In this document: one piece after another, positions 7,519-16,715 of the stretch | How the letters are laid out: each line of letters begins with the position of its first letter | How positions within the stretch are numbered: position 1 is the first letter of the stretch | DNA from: Streptomyces minutiscleroticus | GTDB lineage: Bacteria; Actinomycetota; Actinomycetes; Streptomycetales; Streptomycetaceae | DNA length: 64,000 bases | NCBI RefSeq assembly: GCF_014650875.1 | Contig: NZ_BMVU01000003.1 | Coordinates: 248,001-312,000, forward strand | Direction: 5' to 3' | The notes under the pieces: generated by a model | The model's input: the letters and a program-made list of their open reading frames with translations, nothing else | Told to the model about the DNA's origin: nothing | Databases searched by the model: none | Position numbers and translations under genes: made by a program

Positions 7519-8430
7519 TCACCGCTGTGCGCGGGGCTCCGTACCGTCGTCGACGGGGACGCCCAGCCGGCCGGCCACGGTGGTGAGCGCCGCTCCCAGC
7601 GGGAGCGCGACCCGGGTGACGGCGTGCCGGTCGCCCCGGGTCACGTCCCGGTTGACGATCAGCACCGGCTTCCCGGCCTCGGCCGCCTGGCGGACGAACC
7701 GGAGCCCGGACATCACCGTCAGGGAGGAGCCGAGGACCAGCAGCGAGGTGGCCTCACGGACCAGCGTGCGGCAGTGCTCGACCCGCGCCGGCGGCACGGC
7801 TTCGCCGAAGAACACCACGTCAGGCTTGAGGACGCCGCCGCACACCGCGCAGGGCACCACGCGGAAGTCCCCGACCTGCTCGTCGGTGAGGTCGGCGTCA
7901 CCGTCGGGGTTGATCCCGGCGGCCACCGGCTCGAAGCCGGGGTTGGCCTCCTCCAGCCGCCGGGCGAGTTCGCGGCGCGGGCTGAGGGCGCCGCAGGAGA
8001 GGCAGACGACCCGGTCCAGGCTTCCGTGGAGCTCCACCACGTCCTCGCTGCCCGCGGCCTGGTGCAGGCCGTCGACGTTCTGGGTGATCACACCCGAGAG
8101 CAGGCCGTGCCGTCCGAACGCGGCCACGGCCCGGTGCCCGGCGTTGGGACGGGCGCGGCCGAAGGTGCGCCAGCCCAGGTGGCTGCGCGCCCAGTACCGG
8201 CGCCGGGCCTGCGGGTCGGCGGTGAAGTCCTGGTAGGTCATCGGGGTGTGCCGGCTCAGGCTCCCGCCCTCGCCCCGGTAGTCGGGGATGCCCGACTCCG
8301 TGGAGATGCCCGCCCCGCTGAGCACCAGCACACCGCCGCCGCTCAGCGCGTCGGCGACCGGCTCCGGGTCCGTGGTGGCCGGCGGCAGGTCGTCGGTGGG
8401 GGTCCAGCTCAGGGTGGGGCGCATGCGCAT
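7519..8430 (-). CDS. Sir2-family NAD-dependent protein deacylase
   Basis: 303-residue sirtuin that removes acyl groups from lysine using NAD+, giving nicotinamide and O-acyl-ADP-ribose. NAD-binding motif GAGISTESGIPDYRG (about residues 40-54), catalytic-loop motif QNVDGLHQAAG with the general-base His, and a four-Cys zinc site (CLSCG and CAVCGG) are all present; GSSLTVMSG and VNRD mark the Rossmann end. Two adjacent in-frame ATGs (8430 and 8424) cannot be told apart. It stands apart, tail to tail with the exporter operon. Confidence 0.93.
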   Translation of the reverse strand: MRMRPTLSWTPTDDLPPATTDPEPVADALSGGGVLVLSGAGISTESGIPDYRGEGGSLSRHTPMTYQDFTADPQARRRYWARSHLGWRTFGRARPNAGHRAVAAFGRHGLLSGVITQNVDGLHQAAGSEDVVELHGSLDRVVCLSCGALSPRRELARRLEEANPGFEPVAAGINPDGDADLTDEQVGDFRVVPCAVCGGVLKPDVVFFGEAVPPARVEHCRTLVREATSLLVLGSSLTVMSGLRFVRQAAEAGKPVLIVNRDVTRGDRHAVTRVALPLGAALTTVAGRLGVPVDDGTEPRAQR

Positions 8431-8462
8431 GCCGCCAGGGTACGGAATCCCGCCGGAACGGT

Positions 8463-8575
8463 GCGTGCGGGCGGGCCCGCACGCGGGGAGGCCCGCCCCC
8501 GCGCCCGGGGAACCGGGACGCGGGGGCGGGCTCGCGGTGCGGCACCGGGGCGGGGCGACGATGAGGTGCCGCACC
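8463..8575. terminator. three tandem hairpins after bglC
   Basis: Three inverted repeats in a row: GCGTGCGGGC-GG-GCCCGCACGC (8463-8484); a GC stem with CCCGCCCCCGCG arms (8488-8533); and GGTGCGGCACC/GGTGCCGCACC (8536-8575). They sit at the 3' end of the minus-strand ceb-bglC operon, upstream of the Sir2 start, and probably end that transcript. Confidence 0.55.
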
Positions 8576-8583
8576 GGGCCTGG

Positions 8584-10023
8584 TCAGGCGCCGGGCAGGA
8601 CGCCGGTGCGGGCCACCTCCGCGTACCAGCGGGCACTGGCCTTGGGGATGCGCGTGCCGGTCGGGTAGTCCACGTAGACGGCGCCGAAGCGCTTGCTGTA
8701 GCCGTGCGCCCACTCGAAGTTGTCCAGCAGCGACCACAGGAAGTACCCGCGCACGTCCGCCCCGTCCTCGACGGCCCGGTGCACGGCGGCCAGGTGACCG
8801 CGCAGGTAGGCGATGCGGGCGGGGTCGTTCACCTGGCCGGAGGGGTCGGCGTAGTCGTCGGACGCGATGCCGTTCTCCGTGATGACCAGCGGTACCTCGG
8901 GGAAGTCGGACGCCATGCGCCGCAGCAGGTCGTACAGGCCGCTCGGGTCGACGGCCCAGCCCATGGGGGTGGTGTCGCCCGGGGGCTGGTGGAAGGCGAC
9001 CTCGTCGGCGGCCGGCCACGGGCTGTGGGCGCTGTTGCCGTGCCCGTCCGAGGTGTGGGCGCCGTCGCCGTCGGCCCGGGAGACGAGGGTGGGCGTGTAG
9101 TAGTTGACGCCGAGGAGGTCCAGCGGCTGGTGGATCTGCGCCAGGTCGCCGTCGTGGACGTACGACCAGTCGGTCAGCGCGGCGGTGTCCTTGAGGAGGT
9201 CCTCCGGGTAGGCGCCGCGCAGCATCGGGCCGGTGAAGACGCGGTTGGCCAGCGCGTCGATGCGGCGGGCCGCGTCGGCGTCGGCGTCGCTCCCGGTGAG
9301 CGGGCGCACATGGTGGATGTTGAGGCTGACCAGGCACTCGGCGTCGGCGACGCGGTCGCGCAGCGCCTGCACGGCCAGGCCGTGGGCGAGGTTGAGGTGG
9401 TGGGCGGCGCGCAGGGCGGCGACCGGGTCGGTGCGGCCGGGGGCGTGCACGCCGGAGCCGTAGCCGAGGAAGGCGCTGCACCAGGGCTCGTTGAGGGTGG
9501 TCCAGGTCTTCACCCGGTCGCCGAGCGCGTCGGCGGCCAGGGCCGCGTACTCGGCGAACCGCTCGGCGGTGGCGCGCTCCGGCCAGCCGCCGGCGTCCTC
9601 CAGCTCCTGCGGCAGGTCCCAGTGGTAGAGGGTGGCGACGGGCTGGATGCCCTTCTCCAGCAGCGCGTCGACGAGACGCCGGTAGAAGTCGAGCCCCTTC
9701 TGCGAGGCGGGACCGCGGCCGGTGGGCTGGACGCGCGGCCAGGCCAGGGAGAAGCGGTAGGCGCCGACGCCGAGGCCGGCCATGAGGGCGACGTCCTCGT
9801 GCAGGCGGTGGTAGTGGTCGGTGGCGATGTCACCGGTGTCGCCGTTGCGGACCCGGCCGGGGGTGCGGGCATAGGTGTCCCAGATGGACGGCGTGCGGCC
9901 GTCCTCCGCGACGGCTCCCTCGATCTGGTACGCGGCGGTCGAGAAGCCCCAGAGGAAGCCCTCGGGGAAGGTGCGGGAGGCGTCCGGGGCGGATGCTGTC
10001 GACTGCTGTGCTGCGGTGGCCAC
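8584..10023 (-). CDS. bglC: GH1 beta-glucosidase (cellobiose hydrolysis)
   Basis: 479-residue family 1 glycoside hydrolase, cytoplasmic, cleaving cellobiose imported by CebEFG to glucose. Hallmarks are [15 protein letters not shown] near the N-terminus, the acid/base Glu in TLNEPW (about residue 178) and the nucleophile Glu in VITENG (about residue 383). GTG start with GGAAAG-type sequence upstream. It is the last gene of the cebE-cebF-cebG-bglC order known from Streptomyces; the 115-bp gap to cebG holds no CebR box that I can see, so it probably relies on the cebE promoter. Confidence 0.95.
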   Translation of the reverse strand: MATAAQQSTASAPDASRTFPEGFLWGFSTAAYQIEGAVAEDGRTPSIWDTYARTPGRVRNGDTGDIATDHYHRLHEDVALMAGLGVGAYRFSLAWPRVQPTGRGPASQKGLDFYRRLVDALLEKGIQPVATLYHWDLPQELEDAGGWPERATAERFAEYAALAADALGDRVKTWTTLNEPWCSAFLGYGSGVHAPGRTDPVAALRAAHHLNLAHGLAVQALRDRVADAECLVSLNIHHVRPLTGSDADADAARRIDALANRVFTGPMLRGAYPEDLLKDTAALTDWSYVHDGDLAQIHQPLDLLGVNYYTPTLVSRADGDGAHTSDGHGNSAHSPWPAADEVAFHQPPGDTTPMGWAVDPSGLYDLLRRMASDFPEVPLVITENGIASDDYADPSGQVNDPARIAYLRGHLAAVHRAVEDGADVRGYFLWSLLDNFEWAHGYSKRFGAVYVDYPTGTRIPKASARWYAEVARTGVLPGA

Positions 10024-10138
10024 GTGGGTCCTTTCGGAAGCGGGGGCGGGCAGGTGATGACGGGCGCGCAGGGGCGGAGGGACGGAGGGGTGCGGGGAGG
10101 GGGCGGCCGGTGGCTCCCCGCCGGTGCGGTGCGGCGGG

Positions 10139-11062
10139 TCAGCCCTTGACGGCGCCCGCCATGATGCCGCTGACGATCTGCCGGCCGAAGACGATGAACA
10201 TCGCCAGCAGCGGCAGCGTGCCGAGGAGCGCGCCCGCCATGATCAGGGACTGGTCCCGGACGTAGCCCGCGCTGAGCTGGGTGAGGGCGACGGGGACCGT
10301 CGGGTTGGTCATGTCGAGCACCACGAACGGCCAGAAGAAGTCGTTCCAGGCGTGCACGAACGTGATCATGAACAGGACCGCCATCGCGGGGCGTGCCACG
10401 GGCAGCACGATGCTCCAGAAGATCCGCAGCGAGTGCGCGCCGTCCACGCGGCCCGCCTCGACCAGTTCGTCCGGCAGCGCCTCCGACAGGTACTGCCGCA
10501 TGAAGAAGACGCCGACCGCGCTGACCAGGGTGGGGAAGATGACGGCGGGCAGCTCCTGCGTCCAGCCCAGCTCGGACATCATCATGAACAGCGGGACGAC
10601 GCCGAGCTGCGGGGGCACCAGCATGGTGCCGATCACCAGCATGAGCAGCACGTTGCGGCCCTTGAACCGCAGCTTGGCGAAGGCGAACCCGGCCAGCGTC
10701 GCGAACATCACCGTGGACAGGGCGATGACACCGGCCACGATCAGACTGTTGATCATGGCCTTGCCCATCGCCGCCTCGTCCCAGGCGCGGGCGAGGTTGC
10801 TGAACAGGTTGGGGCCGGGCAGGAACGGCGGCGGCGTCTGGCTGACGCGGGTGTTGTCGGTCGAGGCCGCCACCATCGTCCAGTACAGCGGGAAGATCGA
10901 CAGGATCGCCGTGATCGCGAGCAGGACGTAGGCGAGCGGGCCCGCGTGGTGCTGGCGCCCGGCACGCTGGCCCAGCAGTCGGCGGCCACCGCGGGCGGCG
11001 GTCCTCTTCGGCGCGGTCCGGACCGGCGCGTCCGCCCGGACCGGGAGGCTGTCTGTGGTCAT
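10139..11062 (-). CDS. cebG: cellobiose/cellotriose ABC permease CebG
   Basis: 307-residue inner-membrane permease of the MalG type, carrying the EAA loop [20 protein letters not shown] (about residues 201-220). With CebF it forms the channel for cellobiose and cellotriose delivered by the lipoprotein CebE. In Streptomyces the ATPase for this importer is the shared MsiK protein encoded elsewhere, which fits the absence of an ATPase gene here. The gene starts 12 bases after cebF stops. Confidence 0.93.
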   Translation of the reverse strand: MTTDSLPVRADAPVRTAPKRTAARGGRRLLGQRAGRQHHAGPLAYVLLAITAILSIFPLYWTMVAASTDNTRVSQTPPPFLPGPNLFSNLARAWDEAAMGKAMINSLIVAGVIALSTVMFATLAGFAFAKLRFKGRNVLLMLVIGTMLVPPQLGVVPLFMMMSELGWTQELPAVIFPTLVSAVGVFFMRQYLSEALPDELVEAGRVDGAHSLRIFWSIVLPVARPAMAVLFMITFVHAWNDFFWPFVVLDMTNPTVPVALTQLSAGYVRDQSLIMAGALLGTLPLLAMFIVFGRQIVSGIMAGAVKG

Positions 11063-11074
11063 GGGGACTCCTGG

Positions 11075-12079
11075 TCAGGACGTACGGGGGCTGCGGGACC
11101 GCAGACGCGTGATCAGGCGCTGCGTCACGAAGACGAGGACGAGCAGCAGGAACATCGCCCAGGCGACGGTCGCCGAGCGGCCCATCTGGTAGTTCTTCCA
11201 GCCCTCCTCGTACAGCAGCAGACCCAGCGTCTGGTACTGGTTGTCCGCGCCGCCCGTCACACCGTTGGGTCCCTGCCCGAAGATCAGCGGCTCGCCGAAC
11301 AGCTGCGTCGCGCCGATGGTGGAGAGCACGATGGTGAAGACGATGGTGGAGCGGATCCCCGGCACGGTGACGTGGGTGAACTGCTTCCAGCGCGAGGCGC
11401 CGTCGATGGCGGCGGCCTCGTACCGCTCGGCGGGGACGGCCTGCATGGCGGCCAGGTACAGCAGCGCGTTGTAGCCGGTCCAGCGCCAGATGACGATGGT
11501 GGAGATCGCGAGCTGGGCGGGCCACTTGTCGGCCTCCCAGTTCACCGGGTCGACGCCGACCAGCCCCAGCATCCAGTTGATCATGCCGAAGTCGCGCTCG
11601 AAGAGCATGGTGAACACCAGGGCGGCGGCGCCGACCGACGTGGCGTAGGGGACGAGCGAGGCGACGCGGAAGAAGAGCGAGCCGCGCATCCGGTAGTTGA
11701 GCAGGTGGGCCAGGCCGAGCGCCATCAGCAGCTGCGGCACCGTGGAGATGACACCGATCGTGACGGTGTTCATCAGGGCGTTCCAGAAGCGTTCGTCGTT
11801 CCACAGCGCGACGTAGTTGTCGAACGCCACCCACTCCATGACGTCGAGGGTGGCCAGTTCCACCCGGTGCAGGGAGATCCAGGAGGTGTAGAGGAGGGGG
11901 TAGAAGCTGAACGCGGCGAACACGACGAAGAACGGTGCGACGAACGCGTACGGTGCGCCCTTGAGGTCCAGCCGGTGCAGCAGCGCGCCGCGCCGCCGGC
12001 CCGCGTTCTCGCCGCCCGGCTCGGGGGACGGTCCTCGACGTCCCCCGCCGGTCAGGGCCTTGGTGGTGGAGGTGGCCAC
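11075..12079 (-). CDS. cebF: cellobiose/cellotriose ABC permease CebF
   Basis: 334-residue MalF-type permease. About 40 polar residues precede the first span; the EAA loop YEAAAIDGASRWKQFTHVTV is at about residues 223-242. GTG start. It is separated from cebE by a strong hairpin (12118-12150), so cebFG may be expressed at a lower level than the binding protein. Confidence 0.93.
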   Translation of the reverse strand: MATSTTKALTGGGRRGPSPEPGGENAGRRRGALLHRLDLKGAPYAFVAPFFVVFAAFSFYPLLYTSWISLHRVELATLDVMEWVAFDNYVALWNDERFWNALMNTVTIGVISTVPQLLMALGLAHLLNYRMRGSLFFRVASLVPYATSVGAAALVFTMLFERDFGMINWMLGLVGVDPVNWEADKWPAQLAISTIVIWRWTGYNALLYLAAMQAVPAERYEAAAIDGASRWKQFTHVTVPGIRSTIVFTIVLSTIGATQLFGEPLIFGQGPNGVTGGADNQYQTLGLLLYEEGWKNYQMGRSATVAWAMFLLLVLVFVTQRLITRLRSRSPRTS

Positions 12080-12117
12080 CGGAGTTCCTTCCTGAGAGCA
12101 GGGATGTGAGCCGGGCC

Positions 12118-12150
12118 CCGGGCCCGCCGGCGCAGTGCGGGCGGGCCCGG
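12118..12150 (-). promoter_or_regulatory. intercistronic hairpin between cebE and cebF
   Basis: Arms CCGGGCCCGCC and GGCGGGCCCGG with an 11-nt loop right after the cebE stop. Such structures commonly stabilise the binding-protein mRNA and attenuate the permease genes; that role is inferred. Confidence 0.5.
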
Positions 12151-12170
12151 GCGGCCGGACGGGCGACGGG

Positions 12171-13484
12171 TCAGCCGACCGCCTTCTCGATGCGCTCCGC
12201 GGTGGTCTTCCATGCCTGGTCGCGTGCGGTGCCCTGCTGCTCGATCAGGGTCAGCCCCTGGGAGAAGGTGTCCTTGATCGTGCCGTCCTTGCGGCCGAGG
12301 ATCTGCTTGTCCGGGATCTCCTGGGCGGCCTCACCGAAGATCTGGCCGATCGGGGCGTTGTCGAAGTACTCGGACTTCACGCTCTTCACCTCGGGGCTCT
12401 CCAGCGCCTTCTGCGAGGACGGGACGCTGCCCAGCTCCTTGAAGATGTGCGCCTGCTGCTCGGGGGCGGTCAGCCACGCCACGAGCTTCTTGGCCTCCTC
12501 CTTCACCGGGCTCTTGTCGACCACGCCGAAGAAGGAGCCGCCCCAGTTGGCGCCCTTGGGGGCCTTGGCGACGTCCCACTTGCCCTTGTTCGCCTCGCCG
12601 GCCTTCTCGCTGATGTGGGCGAGCATCCAGGCCGGGCAGACGGCCGTGGCGAACGTGCCGTTGGCCAGGCCCGGGTCCCAACCGGGCTGGAACTGGCGGA
12701 GCTTGGCGGACAGGCCGTCCTCGGCGGCGTCGGCGGCCAGGTTCCAGGCCTGCTTGACGGCCGGGTTCTTGTCGTAGATCAGGTCGCCGTCGGCGTTGTA
12801 GTACTGCTCGGGGTAGCCGTAGACCATGGCGTTGAACAGGCCGCTGGCCGCGTCCATGTACGCCACGTCACCGCCCTTGAAGTCCTTCTTGAACGTGCGG
12901 CCGACCTCGACGTACTTGCTCCAGTCCCCCTCCCACAGCTTGGCGACCTCCTCGCGGTCGGTGGGGAGCCCGGCCTTCTCGAAGTAGTCCTTGCGGTAGC
13001 AGACGGCCATCGGGCCGATGTCGGTGCCGAGGCCGAGCACCTTGCCGTCCTCGGTGGTGATCTGGGACTGCTTCCACGGCAGGAAGTGGTCGGTGCCCTT
13101 GACGTCGGAGAAGTCGGCGAACTTGGCGGCCTGGGTGTCGACGATCTCCTTGGCCCGGCCGATCTCGATGCCCTGGATGTCCTTCAGGCCCTTGCCCCCG
13201 GCCAGCCTGGTCTGCAGGGCGGTGTAGTACGTCTGCTCGTCACCGGCCACCTCGGCCTTGATGCGGACGTTCGGGTTCTCCTTCTCGTACTGCTCCAGGA
13301 GGCCCGTCTCCTTGAAGCCCATCACGCCGTACATGCCCATGGTGATGGTGACCTTGCCGTCCTTCTTGCCGCCGCCCGTGACGGATTCGTCACCGCCTCC
13401 GCAGCCTGCGACGAGCGCGAGCGCACCGGCGGCCGCGACGACGGCGACCGCTCTCCTGCGCGGTGATCCGTGAACTGTGCTCAT
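12171..13484 (-). CDS. cebE: cellobiose/cellotriose-binding lipoprotein CebE
   Basis: 437-residue extracellular sugar-binding lipoprotein. An Arg-rich N-region, a hydrophobic core and the lipobox LVAGC (Cys28) show lipid anchoring. The rest is a family 1 solute-binding fold (KVTITMGMYG, later ARDQAWKTTAERIEKAV at the C-terminus). Start at 13484 follows GAGGAAGAG. Three CebR boxes lie 80-138 bp upstream. In plant-pathogenic and saprophytic Streptomyces this protein senses and imports cello-oligosaccharides. Confidence 0.95.
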   Translation of the reverse strand: MSTVHGSPRRRAVAVVAAAGALALVAGCGGGDESVTGGGKKDGKVTITMGMYGVMGFKETGLLEQYEKENPNVRIKAEVAGDEQTYYTALQTRLAGGKGLKDIQGIEIGRAKEIVDTQAAKFADFSDVKGTDHFLPWKQSQITTEDGKVLGLGTDIGPMAVCYRKDYFEKAGLPTDREEVAKLWEGDWSKYVEVGRTFKKDFKGGDVAYMDAASGLFNAMVYGYPEQYYNADGDLIYDKNPAVKQAWNLAADAAEDGLSAKLRQFQPGWDPGLANGTFATAVCPAWMLAHISEKAGEANKGKWDVAKAPKGANWGGSFFGVVDKSPVKEEAKKLVAWLTAPEQQAHIFKELGSVPSSQKALESPEVKSVKSEYFDNAPIGQIFGEAAQEIPDKQILGRKDGTIKDTFSQGLTLIEQQGTARDQAWKTTAERIEKAVG

Positions 13485-13563
13485 GTCTCTTCCTCCAAGC
13501 GACGGCGCTGGCGCACCGGGCGACGCAGATGTACGTGAAGTCCCATGGCGGTACGACGGACTG

Positions 13564-13577
13564 TGGGAGCGCTCCCA
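13564..13577. promoter_or_regulatory. CebR box 1 (perfect)
   Basis: TGGGAGCGCTCCCA is the exact 14-bp palindrome bound by CebR in Streptomyces, 80 bp upstream of cebE. Confidence 0.93.
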
Positions 13578-13586
13578 GGGGGCTGG

Positions 13587-13600
13587 TGGGAACGTGCCCA
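13587..13600. promoter_or_regulatory. CebR box 2 (variant)
   Basis: TGGGAACGTGCCCA matches the CebR consensus at 12 of 14 bases and lies 23 bp from box 1, on about the same face of the helix. Confidence 0.7.
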
Positions 13601-13608
13601 TGTGTAGG

Positions 13609-13622
13609 TGGGAACGTGCCCA
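13609..13622. promoter_or_regulatory. CebR box 3 (variant)
   Basis: A second copy of TGGGAACGTGCCCA, 22 bp from box 2. A TTGACA on the minus strand (13658-13663) is the likely cebE -35 box, so the three sites lie downstream of or across the start point. Confidence 0.7.
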
Positions 13623-13810
13623 CCGGCGGTTGGAAGACTCGTGGCAGCGAACGGCCGTGTCAATGACTTGAACACGATTCGTTGCCGGACCGGGGACCCG
13701 GCGTCGTCTCCCGATTACGGGAGGGTGCTGCCGCAGCCGTGGTGTCTGCCACAATTGCCGCTGGTCACCTCCGCGGCGGGTGCCGCCGCGGCTGCCGCCG
13801 GGAGGATCGC

Positions 13811-14824
13811 ATGACAGGGAACCGCCAGCCCACGATCAAAACGGTCGCCGCCCGGGCCGGGGTGGGGCGGACGACGGTGTCCCGTGTCATCAACGGCTCG
13901 GATCTCGTCAGCGCCGACGCCCGCGCGCGGGTACTGGCGGCGATCAAGGAGCTGAACTACGTCCCCAACTCCGTGGCCCGCGGCCTGGTGACCAGCCGCA
14001 CCGACGCGGTGGCCCTGGTGATCCCGGAGTCCGAGAGCCGGCTCGGCGCGGAGCCGTTCTTCGCCGCCCTGATCCGCGGTGTGAGCGGCGCGCTCGCCGA
14101 GACCCGGACGCAGCTGCAGCTCACGCTCGTCCGCGACCAGTTCGAACGCGACCAGCTGGCCGCGTCGGTGGCGACCCGCCGGGTCGACGGTGTGCTGCTG
14201 GTCTCGGTCCACACCCACGACCGGCTGCCGGGCATGCTGGAGGAGATGGGACTGCCGACCGTGCTCGCCGGCCGCCGCGACGCGGGAGAGCAGCTCAGCT
14301 ACGTCGACTCCGACAACTCCGGGGGCGCCGCCGCAGCCGTCCGGTACCTGCTGGCCAGGGGGCGCCGCCGCATCGCCACCATCACCGGATCGCTCGACAT
14401 GGACGTCGGCCGCAGCCGGCTCGCCGGCTGGCGCGACGCCCATCGCGAGGCGGGGGCGCGGGCCGACGGGGCCCTGGCCGAGACCGGTGACTTCACCGAG
14501 GAGGGGGGCGTCCGGGCGATGCGTTCGCTCCTTGAACGTGCGCCGGACCTCGACGCCGTCTTCGCGGCCTCGGACCTCATGGCCGTCGGCGCCCTGGCCG
14601 AACTGCGCCGCCAGGGGCGCCGGGTGCCGGACGACGTCGCCGTCGTCGGCTTCGAGGACTCCGTCCTCGCCCGCCACACCGCCCCGCCCCTGACGACGGT
14701 CCGTCAGCCGGTGGAGGAAGTGGGCCGCACGATGGCCCGGATCCTGCTCGACATCACGCAGAACGGCGCGGACCGGCGGCAGGTGACGCTGCCGACGGAA
14801 CTGGTGGTGCGCGAGTCGTCGTGA
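13811..14824 (+). CDS. cebR: LacI-family repressor CebR
   Basis: 337-residue LacI/GalR repressor. The helix-turn-helix is TVAARAGVGRTTVSRVING (about residues 10-28) with the hinge around residues 48-60; the remainder is a periplasmic-binding-like effector domain. ATG follows GGGAGGATCGC. Divergent from cebE across the three CebR boxes. CebR is known to release DNA when it binds cellobiose or cellotriose, inducing cebEFG-bglC. Whether cebR is itself controlled by the same boxes cannot be read from the sequence. Confidence 0.94.
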   Translation: MTGNRQPTIKTVAARAGVGRTTVSRVINGSDLVSADARARVLAAIKELNYVPNSVARGLVTSRTDAVALVIPESESRLGAEPFFAALIRGVSGALAETRTQLQLTLVRDQFERDQLAASVATRRVDGVLLVSVHTHDRLPGMLEEMGLPTVLAGRRDAGEQLSYVDSDNSGGAAAAVRYLLARGRRRIATITGSLDMDVGRSRLAGWRDAHREAGARADGALAETGDFTEEGGVRAMRSLLERAPDLDAVFAASDLMAVGALAELRRQGRRVPDDVAVVGFEDSVLARHTAPPLTTVRQPVEEVGRTMARILLDITQNGADRRQVTLPTELVVRESS

Positions 14825-14985
14825 GGCCGGGCGGACTCCCGGCGCCTTCTCCTGCGGGTCCGGCACACCACTGTCGGACGTCCGAGGACGAACGGGCGAA
14901 CGGGCCCGCCGCCTGAGGCCATCGCGGAGAGCACCCCGGAACGGGGACCGACTGCCGGGGTCCGGACTCGGTGTTGGGGTCGTAT

Positions 14986-15041
14986 GGGATGGCGTCACGT
15001 GGTGCCAGGTGGTGCCACATGGCACCACCTGACGCCATCCC
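14986..15041. repeat. large inverted repeat, candidate operator
   Basis: Two 22-bp arms (14986-15007 and 15020-15041) with one mismatch, 12-bp spacer. Each arm is composed of the words ATGGCGTCA and GTGGTGCCA; the spacer carries a further GGTGGTGCCA so that GGTGGTGCCA-CA-TGGCACCACC also pairs. The same words recur at the promoter of the next gene. The rest of the 372-bp gap between cebR and that gene holds no coding frame. Confidence 0.8.
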
Positions 15042-15145
15042 GGCTGCTCGCCTGTGCATAGACCTACGTGATGGCACGACGGGCCAGGCCGTCACGTGTG
15101 CGTTTTCGCAGGTCAATATGGGTAACGGTGAGTGCGGTCCGTGTG

Positions 15146-15197
15146 TGGTGCCATAGGGGCTTGCGGGTAGCGCCAGAGTGGTGCCATGATGGCGTCA
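15146..15197 (+). promoter_or_regulatory. promoter with overlapping TGGTGCCA / ATGGCGTCA sites
   Basis: TTGCGG (15161-15166), 18 bp, CATGAT (15185-15190) and six bases to the ATG form a likely leaderless promoter. TGGTGCCA occurs at 15146-15153 and 15179-15186 (the second overlapping the -10), and ATGGCGTCA at 15189-15197 ends on the start codon. Confidence 0.45.
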
Positions 15198-15712
15198 TGG
15201 ATCTCACCCCGTATGTCGACACCCTCCGCCGCGAACTCGCGGTCGCCGCCGAGGCCGGCGGCGACGAAGCCCGCGAGCTGGCCGAGCGGCTCACCGCTCC
15301 TCTGGAGTCGGCGGCCCGGCTGACCATGCTCCACGTGCTGTCCGCCGCGATGGACGAGATCACCCGCGAGCTCGCCCCCGGCTCGGTCGACGTACGGCTG
15401 CGCGGGCTGGACCCCGACTTCGTGGTGACGCTGCCGCCCGCCGACGGCGGCACCCCCGCGGAGCCGGCCGTGCCCGTCGTCGAACCGCTCGCGGCCCCGG
15501 CCGAGGGCGAGGAGGGCGGCACCGCCCGCGTGAACCTGCGCCTGCCGGCCCACCTCAAGACGCGCGCCGAGGAGGCCGCGGGCCGCGAGGGCCTGTCGGT
15601 CAACGCGTGGCTCGTACGGGCGGTGTCGGCCGCGGTCGACGGCGGCGCCCGGCCGCATACGACGCAGAGGACCCGCACCGTCGGACAGAGCTTCACAGGC
15701 TGGGTGCGCTGA
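15197..15712 (+). CDS. ribbon-helix-helix (HicB-like) DNA-binding protein
   Basis: 171-residue protein. Residues ~1-85 are helical and unlike HicB enzymes; after a Pro/Ala linker, residues ~113-150 form an Arc/HicB-type ribbon-helix-helix (RVNLRLPAHLKTRAEEAAGR, then SVNAWLVRAV). Databases often call such proteins HicB antitoxins, but there is no HicA toxin beside it. It is the first gene of a four-gene set with a DUF4097 protein and a DrrA/DrrB exporter, and its own promoter carries reiterated half-sites, so it most likely acts as autoregulator of the operon. Confidence 0.8.
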   Translation: MDLTPYVDTLRRELAVAAEAGGDEARELAERLTAPLESAARLTMLHVLSAAMDEITRELAPGSVDVRLRGLDPDFVVTLPPADGGTPAEPAVPVVEPLAAPAEGEEGGTARVNLRLPAHLKTRAEEAAGREGLSVNAWLVRAVSAAVDGGARPHTTQRTRTVGQSFTGWVR

Positions 15713-15793
15713 CCGCACCCCGCCCGCATCACTCCACCCACACCACGTCCCAGCAGCGGGGACGCCCTGAAGAGCCAAGAGGACGGGACAGCC

Positions 15794-16636
15794 ATGCCTT
15801 CTTTCGACACTCCCGAACCGATCTCCGTCACCGCGCACGTGGACGCCGGTTCCCTCCGGTTCGCCGCCGGCGACCGGCCCGACACCCTCGTCGAGGTGCG
15901 CCCCCGCGACCCCGGGAAGGAGCTGGACGTGCGGGCGGCCGAACAGACCGAGGTCGCCTGCGCGGGCGGCGTCCTGACCGTCAGGACGCCCAAGCCCGGT
16001 CTGTTCGGCCGTACCGGCACCGTCGACGTGACGGTCGACCTGCCCACGGGCTCGCGCGTCGACATGACCGGCGCCTGGGCCCAGGTGCTCGGCGAGGGCC
16101 GGCTCGGCGAGGTCCGCGTGAAGACCTCCTCGGGCGACGTCCGCCTCGAGGCGACCGGTCCGCTGACGCTGACCGCCTCCCACGGCTCGATCACCGTCGA
16201 CCGGGTCGAGGGCACGGCCGAGATCACCACCAGCTCCGGCAGCCTGCGCGTGGGGCTCGTCGACGGCGCGGCCGTACTGAAGAACTCGCACGGCACCACG
16301 ACCGTCGGTGCCGCCACCGGCGAGCTGCGGGTGAGCGGCGCCAACGGTGACATCGACATCGCGCGCGCCGAGGGCTCGGTCACCGCCACCACGGCCCACG
16401 GCACCCTGCGCGTGGGCGAGGTCGCCCGCGGCACCGTCCAGCTGGAGACCTCCTACGGCGCCATCGAGGTCGGCATCCGCCGGAACACCGCCGCCTGGCT
16501 CGACGTCCGCTCCGGCTCCGGCCAGGTGCGCAACACGCTCACCGCCTCCGAGAGCCCGCAGGAGAGCGAGGACACCGTCGAGGTCCGCGCCCGCACCCGG
16601 CACGGCAACATCGACATCCGCCGCGCCCGGGCCTGA
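15794..16636 (+). CDS. DUF4097 beta-repeat protein
   Basis: 280-residue protein of the DUF4097 family, with no signal peptide. From about residue 85 on it is built of short repeated beta strands (for example VRVKTSSGDVRLEA, ITVDRVEGTAEITTSSGSLR), suggesting a beta-solenoid or adhesin-like fold. No enzymatic motif is visible. It lies between the RHH regulator and the ABC exporter genes; the biochemical role of the family is unknown. Confidence 0.85.
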   Translation: MPSFDTPEPISVTAHVDAGSLRFAAGDRPDTLVEVRPRDPGKELDVRAAEQTEVACAGGVLTVRTPKPGLFGRTGTVDVTVDLPTGSRVDMTGAWAQVLGEGRLGEVRVKTSSGDVRLEATGPLTLTASHGSITVDRVEGTAEITTSSGSLRVGLVDGAAVLKNSHGTTTVGAATGELRVSGANGDIDIARAEGSVTATTAHGTLRVGEVARGTVQLETSYGAIEVGIRRNTAAWLDVRSGSGQVRNTLTASESPQESEDTVEVRARTRHGNIDIRRARA

Positions 16637-16715
16637 ACACCGGCCCTCCGCCGACCCGTCCGTTTCCCACTCGCCCCGGCTCCCACTCGCCCCATCCTTC
16701 GAACGGGAGGGCTCC

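Noticed and set aside
7276..10149. 957-codon plus-strand open frame opposite the Sir2 and bglC genes
   Set aside because: Antisense shadow created by high GC in third positions; no domain and no ribosome-binding site.
15197..15712. HicAB toxin-antitoxin system
   Set aside because: The RHH domain resembles HicB, but no HicA-like toxin frame lies on either side and the gene belongs to an exporter operon.
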